In this document: positions 35,401 to 44,608 of the stretch, one piece after another | Position numbering within the stretch: position 1 is the stretch's first letter | How the letters are laid out: every line of letters begins with the position of its first letter | Assembly (NCBI GenBank): GCA_016617785.1 | Contig: JADILM010000006.1 | Location: 806,001 to 870,000 of the forward strand | DNA length: 64,000 nucleotides | Reading direction: 5' to 3' | From: Sporobolomyces roseus | Taxonomy: Eukaryota; Basidiomycota; Microbotryomycetes; Sporidiobolales; Sporidiobolaceae | Program-made: the position numbers and the translations under genes | The notes under the pieces: generated by a model | Told to the model about the DNA's origin: nothing | What the model saw: the letters and a program-made list of their open reading frames with translations, nothing else | Databases searched by the model: none

Positions 35401-35484
35401 GAAGAAGAAAAAGAGGAGGAGGAGCAAGAGGAGTCGCAAGGTTCGGGAAGTGAACAACAGGAAGAGGAAGAAGAAGAGGATTAG
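32426..35484 (+). CDS. MIF2: Centromere protein CENP-C / Mif2
   Basis: Inner-kinetochore protein that links centromeric CENP-A nucleosomes to the Mis12/MIND complex. About 850 aa. The N-terminal MIND-binding-type motif occurs twice: RTTGIKPPKKLQRDSNGFEN followed by PEEFF, and RKTGIYKPQGPRGSDGFEN followed by IDDFF. A long Ser, acidic and KGKGK-rich disordered region follows. The CENP-C motif is RRSGRQRIEPLEYWRNERII. The C-terminal cupin dimerisation domain runs YLFQKIYQELDYLAGGILVI, NSYIFFVTQGSVSVVC, IPRGNSYSIEATSNKDVRLF. The tail is poly-Glu. Three junctions (introns 32497-32586, 32872-32935, 34755-34818) only keep frame and conserved residues if GC-AG introns are used, although the first has a GT-AG alternative. 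The remaining introns are GT-AG. Identity is firm; splicing needs RNA support. Confidence 0.92.
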
Positions 35485-36100
35485 TTCGACTCTCACGTTA
35501 TACACACATCGTACTCTCTCTTCTCTATTGTCAGTCTATATACACCACGTTTCCTTTGTGCTTGATACCCTTAACTCCGTACTGGTTGAGCGAAAATTCT
35601 ACAAAAAAATTAAGTTGATCCTCCCTTCACTTCGCTCGAGAGAGATAGGCCGCTCAGTAGTAGAGCGAGCGTGCTGTGCTCAATCGAGCAGCTTCTGAAG
35701 ATTACGCGCTTGGAAACGAGTCCAAGAGTTGAGGAGCCTTGTTCGTCCTCTGCGAAGGACGCTCCTCGCGACTTTGAAATTCTTCAGATCCAAATTTTTC
35801 CCCTCTCCTTCCTTTCCTTCTCTCCATCACCTCTCACGAATCTATTCACCACTTGGAAGCGCCGCTGGTCCGACACTACACACTTTACGAACAAGCTACA
35901 TCACACTCTTTTTACTTCTATCACCCTACCCCTTCTTTCGATCAAATCAAAACAACACATCAAAAATCTGCACCTACCTCCGTCCTTCTTCCTTACAAGA
36001 CCAGCAAGAAGACCTTGAGAGCTCTACTCTCTCTATCACCTAGCCACAGCACATCCAACCCACACACTTCCCTCGCTCCTCCCTCTCCCTTCGATTCAAG
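35485..36100. other. Intergenic region, CENP-C to secreted lysozyme-like gene
   Basis: About 615 bp between two plus-strand genes. The second half is strongly C/T-rich with CA-rich patches (about 35790-36095), as expected for a well-expressed fungal 5' leader. I see no coding content. Confidence 0.5.
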
Positions 36101-37750
36101 ATGCATTTGCCTTCATTCCTCCTCCTCGCAACTACCGCTTCCACCCTCGTCTCGGCTCGAGTAGACAGACTACCTTCAGCACATCGTCAATTCGCAAGAG
36201 CAGCTGCTGCAGAACCTGAACCTTATCGATTGTTTGGAGCAAAGTCGGCTTCATCAGGCTCCTCTTCCCCCTTTGTCAAACGCGATGACGGACCAACGTT
36301 CGCACGTATCGGAGACGCTGTCAACGAAGTAGCGACTGCGTTGAAACTCGAATTGCCACCAGTCGTTCAACTTTCGACTTTTAACGGTTCTTCTAGCGCC
36401 AAGCAGTGAGTCCCCTCCCTCCCCTTCGCGTCGATTTTTCACTCAACATTTCGCTGGAAACTCTCTCTTTCGTTGATTCAGAAACAACGTCAAGAAGACA
36501 CAGAAGAAGAATCAAGTATGCCGAAAAAAGACTGCAGAGGAGAAGCGAAAGAGTCGTGCGGCGAAAGCAAAGGCTCAGAAGAAGGAAGCCGCTGGAAACA
36601 CTCAGGATCAACAACTCAACGTCGAGTACAAGCCCAAGGAGAAGCAAGCCAAGGCGTGAGTGTCGATGAATCGCTACATCTCTCGATGTTGCTCCGAGTA
36701 CTGATGAGCTTCTCCCCTGACTTCACAGTCACGCCGCCGTTTCTTCCTCGTCCTCCTCTTCAAACAACAACAACAAGGAGTCATCCGACTCGTCATCGCA
36801 CAAGAGCGAGTCTTCCTCTTCCGACGATTCTTCTTCGAACGGCAAGATCGCAGACATTCTCAAACCAGTTCGAAGCTTGATCGGGTTCTCAGCCGATAAC
36901 TGCGGTGAATCGGGCGCTACCGACGAGTTCCCCAACGGGTGAGCTGAGCCTATGCTTCAGCATTTCCCTTGGTCAGCGCTTATGACAGGTTTTTGACACA
37001 CAGTTCCGAATCATGGCTCAACTGCGGTATCAGTAAGGGTAACCCTTCTGGCAAATGGGTCAGTCGCGACTCTAGCCTCTCGCTTCGGGATCAAACTGAC
37101 TCTCTCCCTGTCTCTCCTCGTCGTTAGCAACCTCCCAAAGGTGTAACCATCGATCACATCACGACCGTTTCAATCGAACACGCTCTCGCGACCAACTCAG
37201 TCTGGGAACCTTGCAAACCTTTCATCCCTCTCTTCGAGCGAATCGGTAAAGAGACGAACCTCCCCGCTATCCTCCTCGCGTCCTTCGCTCTCCAAGAATC
37301 GACTTGCAACCCTCACGTGCTCGGCGACAATAATGGAGCGTTTGGCTTGATGCAAATCACTCAAGACAAGTGTAACGGTATGGACGCCAAAGGTTGCTCG
37401 GATCCTGAGTACAACGTCAGGACCGCCGCCGAGTACTTCAACAAGGAGATGTCGAACCGAGGTGGAGAATTCCTTGAAGCGCTTGGAGCTTACAATGGAT
37501 GGTACCCTGGTCTCTCATTCAGTGGTGCTACCGCTGCCGCTTACGGTGATTGCTGTGTCTGGTGAGCTTTTCCTTTCTTTGCATCAACTAGACTTGTCGA
37601 TACTGATCGCTCGCTACCCTTTTTTTTTTTTTCGGATCTCTCAGCCAACAAAATCTCGACTATCTTCACCAAATGACCAACGGTTGGTTGATGGGTAAGA
37701 CTGGGTACGAGATGGGTTCCTACAAGAATCTCGCAGTCTGCCACGACTAG
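36101..37750 (+). CDS. Secreted lysozyme-like / transglycosylase-fold (SLT) protein
   Basis: The family cleaves beta-1,4 links in peptidoglycan or related polymers. Signal peptide: MHLPSFLLLATTASTLVSAR. A Lys-Arg site (FVKRDDG) around residue 65 suggests Kex2-type processing. A Ser/Asn/Lys-rich linker follows. The catalytic domain has FALQESTCNPHVLGDNNGAF (putative catalytic Glu in QES), then GLMQITQDKCNG, NVRTAAEYFNKEMSN and EALGAYNGWYPGLS. This order is that of SLT and goose-type lysozyme folds (ES...GLMQ...AAYN). Several cysteines (DNCGESG, LNCGIS, CKPF, CVCQQ) suggest disulfides, fitting secretion. Five or six introns are inferred; the last has a 15-T polypyrimidine tract (about 37620-37634). 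The last exon ends LAVCHD. Roles such as competition with bacteria or use of bacterial walls are inference. Confidence 0.85.
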
Positions 37751-38542
37751 ATCTCCGCTGCCTAGGTAAGTTCTACCTCTTCCTGCGCTCGCGTCTCCCC
37801 TCCTGGCACTCACACGCTTCTCCGATACAGTGTCTCCCCTTTCACGTCGCTGTACGATACCCTCACCTGCTTCAGTTTCACTTCTTTTGCCTGTATACCT
37901 CGTGTTCTTGTTCCCCCCCTACCTCTCCTCCCTCTCTCCTCGAAGCTCGGTATTCGTCTTTCACTCCCACCAACCTCTCATCAGTCTTATCTTACCTTCA
38001 TTCTTCTCCTCATCCTTATTCTTGATCGAACCAGCTTGATGCTGTTTTGTCTATTGTCCAACTTTTTTACGCTCTTTTTCAATTCAGGTTTCAAATGGAC
38101 ACTGTTAACGTTCCTCCTCCGGAGTCAAAATCTAGCGCGGTCGGTACGGAGAGGTGATTGACTGCTCCTGAGCAAACCAATCGAAACTCATTGCAGTTGA
38201 AGCGAACTCTATAGCCGATACTGCTACTTGGCTTCTTTCGCTCTCCTTCGCTGCAAAGCGCAAAAGCGGTAGGTCGGAGTCGCTCTCGGTCTCACCTCGC
38301 ACTCTCGACTGGACAATCATGGATGAATGAGAACAAATCGAAAAAGGTTTCTTCTTGCGCAGCAAAGAAAAGAATGGAATGAAGGAGATGCTGCACTATA
38401 GACTGAATGTGAAAGGTTATGTCAAACAAAAAACATGTGCAGTTGAGCGAAGAGGAACAAACAAGGAGAGAGAGAGAGAAAGAAAGAAGGAAAGAGAGAA
38501 CTCGTTGTATTCGTTCGTGTCGCCGAGATTCAAAGCGACGGA
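37751..38542. other. Convergent intergenic region
   Basis: About 790 bp between the stops of the lysozyme-like gene (+) and the EI24-family gene (-). Holds a C/T-rich stretch (37900-38000) and a GA-rich tract (38462-38500). Short open frames show no family content. No RNA gene was seen. Confidence 0.5.
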
Positions 38543-40397
38543 CTAATCTCCCTTCTTCCTGCCACCAGCAGCTCTCAGTAGTCCATCGAGATGTTTATCC
38601 CCTCCATATCCCATCCCGCTCACAGCTCCACCGCCTCCTCTCGAATAAGGTGAGCTATTCCCGTATGGACTCGAACTAACATCCTGACTTTCATTCATGG
38701 CATGTCCTCTCCTCGGTGGAGTCGCCATCGGTACTTGTCCCGCGTATGCTGCGTTCGAGTAAGGGTCCGAAGCCGCTGACGAAGAAAACGCTGATCCGTA
38801 CGCCGAGGGTTGAGGTTGAGACGAATAAGGATCGATCGGTGCTCCAGTAGTCGAAGGTGGTTGTCCTTGTCCATAAGTATCCCTCGAACGAACTCCTCCA
38901 GCATGTCCATATCCACCCGCATCTTTCTTCCTCCCTCCCCCACTGCTCGATCCTCCTCCTCCAAAAGCACTCCTCAAACTCTTGTATCCGAAATCAGCAA
39001 TCACAAGTACCCTCATTCGTTCAGGAACGAAAGGACTACCTTTCCTACCACGATCTTCGGATCCACCTTCTGCAGCGGCGATCGAGAATGATGCGCCTGC
39101 TGCTGGAGTCGAGGAAGAGGAGGAAGCGAGGAATGAAGCTGCGGTTGAGGAAGTCGAGGGGAGGGAAGGATCGAGTGGTTGAGGGATCGAGACGGTCGAA
39201 GTGAGTTGGAAGAGCGGGTAGAGGAGTGCGAATACAGCGAGATTCACAATTGGATCCGATCTGGACGATGATGGGGGAGGTTTTCACATGGATTTCAGCT
39301 CATTGGGACACAAGGGAGAAGAGAGAGAACAAGAGGGATGAAAAGAAAACGTACGACCACCAAGAGAGGAAAGTGATGGGTAATCCAAACCCTAATGCGT
39401 AGGCCCATCTTTGTTCGATATGTCGTACTCGATCATCGAATGGCCAACCATTTCGAAGCCAGTGTTGTCTAATTTAGCGAAGTGAATCAGCGTCGTTCTC
39501 GAGTAGGGAAGAGAGAGAGAGAGAGAGAGGGAGGAAAGTGAGGCTCACTCGAAACAGTAGTAAGCATCTACGATACAAGCGTAAAAGAACGCCAACACTC
39601 CTCCCACGAACGGAATCATTTTGAGTATGAAGAAGAATGCGAAATAATTGATCGTTACTAGTGTACGATAAGACTGTGAGCATCGCAAGACAAAGCGAGA
39701 ATCAGCTTCTTCGCCCCTTTTCGTTGTCGTTTAGAAGTACGACTGCTCACCTCTGCAACTAGTTTCGCCATCATTCCAGCATTGATACTCGTCGTTCCAC
39801 CTCTCGCAGCCATCCCCCTCCTCGCAGCTTCAGGAGAAGGTCTCAACAATCCAGAATAATAAGTCGCGATTGCCGCAACAGGGTACAACCAGAAGACCTA
39901 TCATCCACCCAACTCGTATATCAGCTCATGATCGACGTGAATAGGAAAGGATAGGCGTTACGTGGAACAAGATGTAGAGGATGGAAGATGTAACACCTTT
40001 TGTTGAACTACCTTGGACTACTCCGGTTGCTCGACGAAGGATCGGTTTGATTACTAGTGCAGAGGCTAATACTATTCCTTGTAATAAAGTAGATTTGAGT
40101 ACGTTGGCTTGAGCGACCTATTCCATTCATTCGTCGTAGGAAACTCGTTAGGTCATCGAACAACCAAATACACGAGAGAGAAGGAAGGAAGGAAGGAAGG
40201 AAGGAAGGGAGGTTTACTTTATCGATAGATAGTTTCTCTCCTGCTACTTTGAGTTTGATAGCGTCCTGTGCACCTTGAAATGCGAAATTGAGATGCAACA
40301 TCACGGTTTGTTGAATGGGTAAAGGAGGGAGAGACCATGATCCACCACCTCCACCGAAACTCGACTCTTGCTTCTTGTGGCCGTAGAAGCTGGACAT
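38543..40397 (-). CDS. EI24-family multi-pass membrane protein
   Basis: EI24 (etoposide-induced 2.4) proteins are ER multi-spanning proteins linked to autophagy in animals; the fungal role is less known. The start at 40397 gives MSSFYGHKKQESSFGGGGG. Membrane segments in order: VAQANVLKSTLLQGIVLASA, SSILYILFHVFWLYPVAAIA, INYFAFFFILKMIPFVGGVL with AFFYACIVDAYYCF, and NLAVFALLYPLFQLTSTVSI. The family-type block NGWPFDDRVRHIEQRWAYAL with GFGLPITFLSWW is diagnostic. The C-terminus is a Gly/Ser-rich disordered tail ending GGRKKGD. About five introns are inferred; the first contains a (GGAA)n array. The product family is well supported, the function less so. Confidence 0.82.
40181..40212. repeat. 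(GGAA)n microsatellite in an EI24 intron
   Basis: About seven tandem GGAA units, read on the coding strand as a CCTT pyrimidine tract just after the donor of intron 1. It is a likely length-polymorphic marker with no clear function. Confidence 0.85.
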
Positions 40398-40646
40398 TCG
40401 GGGGAAATGTGGAGAGAGAGAGAGAGAAAGAGAAAGGGAAAGGGAAATTGACGTGTTCGATTGAACCCAATCTATTAATTAATGCAAGTTGAAAATTGCA
40501 GGAGGTGAATCTTCTACTCGCTCTGAACCAGTAGGCACAAGACGTCTACTACTCAAAGTGATCGTCCAGAAGCAACTAGGGACCGCTCTCTCATTCCCCG
40601 TTCCTCTCCTTTTCTTTCATCTCTCCATCTCTCGTTCAACCTCTAG
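40398..40646. promoter_or_regulatory. Shared promoter region, EI24-family / Rieske fusion gene
   Basis: 249 bp between divergent starts. A GA tract lies on the EI24 side (40410-40440) and a CT tract on the other (40590-40640), each in the C/T-rich sense for its own gene. Bidirectional use is inferred. Confidence 0.4.
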
Positions 40647-42411
40647 ATGATCGCACCAGTCGATCTAGTACCTATCGGCAACCTCTCCGAGTTCCAACAA
40701 TCACATCGCTACGTCCTCTCGTTTCGTAGTTGGACTCATCCCTCTCAACACACTCAACTCTTAATCTATCGTTCCAAAGACTCTCCTACTTCAAAAGATA
40801 ATTGGTATTCAATCGCAAACGAATGTCCACACTTGGGATTACCACTCGAACAAGGTGATATCGAAGATATTCAAGGTCCACCTCCCTGCGATCAAGAGGG
40901 AGAGGAAGAGGAAGAGGAAGAGGAAGAGGAAGAGAGAGTGAATCAACCATTAATCATTTGTCCTTTCCATCAATACGATTACGGGTTACAAGATGGCAAG
41001 AGTAGTTCAGGGTTGAAAGCGTGTACTTACAAAGTAGAAGCGAAGGGGGATGGCAAACTTTGGATCGAACCTCCAGGAGAGAAATCAGACGATTTTAGAT
41101 TGTTGGGAGTTAGAATGGTTTCAGAACGTGAGTTCTTTTCCTCAAACTCATTCATCTATCTACCTTTGAAGTAGCTAAATGAAAGTATGTCGACGAACAC
41201 ACAGGTTTCGCCGATTCTACACCTGCTTCCACCGCAATCGATATTACTTCCCTTCTCTCCTCCATCTCCCTCTCCTCCTCCTCCTCCTCCTCCTCCTCTT
41301 CTAGCTCGCCCTCTCTCCCAATCTCACCTCAATCACATCCGACACCCATCTCGATAGTAGGTTGGTGTCGAACGATCCTCCTCGCTCCTTCCCCCTCGAC
41401 CAAAGTCGCTCTAACTCGACACCTAGTCTCCGAGTTCCGCTCTGGAAAACTCACACGTATCTCTTCCCCTTCCGATCCACCCCAACCTCTCGAACCTTAC
41501 CGCGACCCACTACTATTCAAAACTCTCCCAGCAGGCAAAATGCAGAACCGTGGCAAAGGAGGTAGCGTTTCATCCCGAATCAAACTCCTTCATGCGTTAG
41601 CCTCGATCGAACAATGGGCGATAGATCTCGCAATCGATTGTATCTCTAGATTCCATTCTTGGAAATTGGGAACTACAAATGGAAAGGAGGGAGAGAGGAG
41701 GTTACCTTGGAATTTTTTTAGTGATTTTTTGAAAGTTGCCGAAGACGAAGCGAAACATTTCACTTTGTTGGAAGAGAGGTTGAGGGAAATGGGGAGTTGG
41801 TATGGTGAGTTTGCGGTACATAATGGATTGTGGGAAAGTGCTTTGGAGACTTCACAAAGTTTGTTCTCTAGGTTGGCTATTATACATCTCGTACGTGGTC
41901 TTCTCTCTCTCTCTCAAGACTCTCTAACTACTCAAACTGACAAGAGAGGGGGTTGAGGATTCTTGTGAATAGGTACATGAAGCGAGAGGATTGGATTCGA
42001 ATCCAGTACAAATCAAACGGTGTCGTCAAGCAGGCGATCTCGATTCCGCAAACCTACTCGAAATAATTCATTACGACGAGATCACACACGTTGCCGTACG
42101 CTTCCTCTCTCTCTCTCTCTCGCCTTCCACACCTCTTTCAAGAAGCTCAACTCGTTTCCGTTTTTCTTTGGTTTTAGGCGGGTCATCGACACTTTACTTC
42201 CCTATGTTCTTCTCACAACCCGCCATTAGACCCGATCAAGACGTTCAGATCAGAAGTTGAGACGCATTTTTATGGGTTGTTGAGGGGACCGTTTAATGAG
42301 GAAGATAGGGAGAGGGCAGGGATGGGGAAAGGGTATTACGAGGGATTGAAGGGAAGGGGTCATGGGTTGGGTCCGAAGGAGGTCAAGGTAGAGGGCAAGG
42401 TGGAAACTTGA
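40647..42411 (+). CDS. Rieske [2Fe-2S] plus ferritin-like DUF455 (MiaE-related) fusion protein
   Basis: The N-terminal Rieske domain has the two ligand motifs CPHLGLPLEQGDI and CPFHQYDYG (C-x-H and C-x2-H), separated by about 42 residues including an 11-Glu run coded by GAGGAA repeats; 15-20 is usual. A poly-Ser linker (about 41265-41305) follows. The C-terminal half is a DUF455 ferritin-like di-iron domain: KLLHALASIEQWAIDLAIDC, FLKVAEDEAKHFTLLEERLR, MGSWYGEFAVHNGLWESALE, RLAIIHLVHEARGLDSNP, LEIIHYDEITHVAAGHRHF. Glu and His residues in these helices (E..., EDEAKHF, HEARGLD, HYDEITH) are the expected metal ligands. DUF455 is related to tRNA-modifying MiaE hydroxylases. A built-in Rieske electron donor is a reasonable inference. 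Three introns. The actual substrate is unknown. Confidence 0.87.
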
Positions 42412-42642
42412 AGAGGCATCGGAGATGGGAGAGAGAAGGGAGAAGGGGACATCGAATCGAAAGGGGTCCTCCACAGGAAGCTTGATAGAATTGTGTTTGT
42501 TGTTGTTGTTGTACTTTCACTCTCACGCGAAGCATTGCATACTCGTTCTCCCTCTCTCTTGTTTCGAGTTCCGTCTCGCTCAGACTTAGCACGAGGAAGT
42601 ACAGATGTCAATTGCTTTCCTCTATGGAACGAATTATCTACT

Positions 42643-44384
42643 CTACTTCCTCCCGTTTCTTCCATCGACCCTGTATGACCAGCTAGTCCCTCTCAGTAGC
42701 TGTACCTCACTCCAAAGTGAAGCAAGAGGAAGCAAGAACATACCTGTAACCAAACCCTCATCATTTTCAACTGTCTCTTCCTGTTCAAGATCAAACGTCG
42801 ATCCACTCCGAGCTGCAACAGATCCAATTGACCCTCCGGTACTAAGGGATCCATCGAAACTGCTGTAGGGTCAGTAGAATTCGAGGAAGGTTCTGTTGTG
42901 GGATCGTCGATGGAAGTTTCCGAAGCTGGTAGAGGAGAATTGACGGGTGTATCGAGAGTTGTTGTTGTAGTCTTCGTTATCGTCAAGTTTTCTAATGATG
43001 GAATCTCATCTGTTTGCGCACTTCTTCGAACTCCACCGAAAATGTGCACGAGTTCATCTGTAACCTCGATCGAATCAGTCGAATTCAATTCTGAAGGGAG
43101 AAGGGATGGGGATAGGGCTTACCTCGCTCGAAGAAGTATACACGAGTGTTATCACCTCTAACGTAGAGTCCATCTTGCATATACCTCCCAGCTTTGAACC
43201 TCAATTGAGCTAAATCGTTCCTCCCATAATCCCTGAACAATAAAACTCCTCCAGGTTTCAACATCTATCTCTCCATCACTCTCGCAAATATCAGTTTCTC
43301 ATCGAATTTTGAAAGTAAAGAGAGGAGAGAGAGAGAGGGAGGAAGGTGGGAGACGAACGGTATAAGTGTTTCGAACGGCTTGTTCCCATTCTTTTGGATG
43401 GAGCGCGGAGAGCACAAAGATCATTGAAACGACATCGACCGAGTTTGGGGAAAGATCAGAAGGGAGTCCGGAAGACGAGGAGAGGTCCCATACTTCGCAA
43501 CTGAGATAGGTTGGATCAAAGGATGCGTGTGTCTAGGATTTTCGAGAGGATTTCGGTTAGTATCGAATGAGGAGAGAGGGAGAGAGAGAGAGGGGAGGAG
43601 CGTACTCGAACGACATTGACGGCTTCTTTCGAGTAGTCGTATCCGTGTAATCGGAGATGAGGGTTCTCGTTTGCGGCGAGAAGTGGGAATAATGTGCTGC
43701 CGTTACCGCACCCTATTTCAACTACTCGTTTGTGACCTGCCTGATGCATCATCATTGCAAGGGGGGTCATTAGCTAGATTGACAGGAGTTACGAAGAGTG
43801 AGAGAAAGCGTACGTCTCGTTTGAGGACGGCAGATAATTCAGGGAATTCATTTTGAAGCCATGCTCGTTCTTTAAAGAAGTTATCTAGACAAACCACTCG
43901 ACTCCGTTATCAGTAGTGTTGTAGATATCAACGAGAGAGAGAGGACGTACCTTTATTATGAGCGTAGAAAGTGTCCCATTGAGCGGCAGGATCCGCGTTG
44001 AACTTGTCCTGTAACTCTTTCGGTACTGGATCCTTCTTCTGTCTCGTGACAGCATCCACCGCAAATTGTTCTAGTTCTTCATCCCATTCGACCTGGTCCC
44101 TGATTCCTTATACAAGTCAGTGAGGAGTTGAGGGAGGCTTGCGAAAATGAAAATGTAATTTACCAAGCGTTATGAGTCCAAGGGTCTCTGTCTCCTGTTA
44201 GGAGTCGTCCACCATTCCGTGAGGGAGCTCCAGCGATTCTTTCTTCTGCTACTAGCTCATCTGCAAGCAGTTGAGGTCCATTTCGTTTAATTCGAGGAGT
44301 TGGTATAGAATCAGCGAGGGGAGGACTGGAGGTAGATGTCGAAGGTGCCGGAGCTTGAGATTGACTGTCGCTTGGCTCAGACAT
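42643..44384 (-). CDS. TRM140: METTL2/Trm140-type tRNA N3-methylcytidine methyltransferase
   Basis: S-adenosylmethionine-dependent enzyme predicted to make m3C at position 32 of tRNAs (Thr/Ser). Start 44384 gives a Ser/Pro-rich N-terminus, then [20 protein letters not shown], typical of METTL2/6/8. This leads to [20 protein letters not shown]. The SAM site is [17 protein letters not shown] with [12 protein letters not shown]. Later blocks: [60 protein letters not shown] and [15 protein letters not shown]. An insert of about 55 Thr/Ser/Pro-rich residues precedes the end block [20 protein letters not shown] with WLQ. The last exon adds [10 protein letters not shown]. Several introns are inferred. 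Which tRNA it modifies cannot be told from this sequence. Confidence 0.88.
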
Positions 44385-44608
44385 TGTGAATAGTCGAAAT
44401 CTGCGAGGGTGATGTTGAAGGAAAGGAAGAACAAAAAGTTGAGAAAGATTTCTTCGCTCCTCTCTCTCCAGATCTGCAAGCAGCTTCTCCTATACCAAGC
44501 ACTTCAGCAATCGATAGCTTAGCCTCATCGTAAGCTATCTCTCTCTCGGACTACTCGGTTGCATCGAGTTGACTCATTTGTTTCTGGATTGCAGGGTCTA
44601 AGGAATTT
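44385..44608. promoter_or_regulatory. Shared promoter region, tRNA methyltransferase / C1-THF synthase
   Basis: 224 bp between divergent start codons. No TATA box or named motif was recognised. Function as a common promoter is inferred. Confidence 0.4.

Noticed and set aside
37590..37640. Poly-T run as a retroelement tail
   Set aside because: It lies just before a splice acceptor in the lysozyme-like gene, where a polypyrimidine tract is expected; no element or target duplication is visible.
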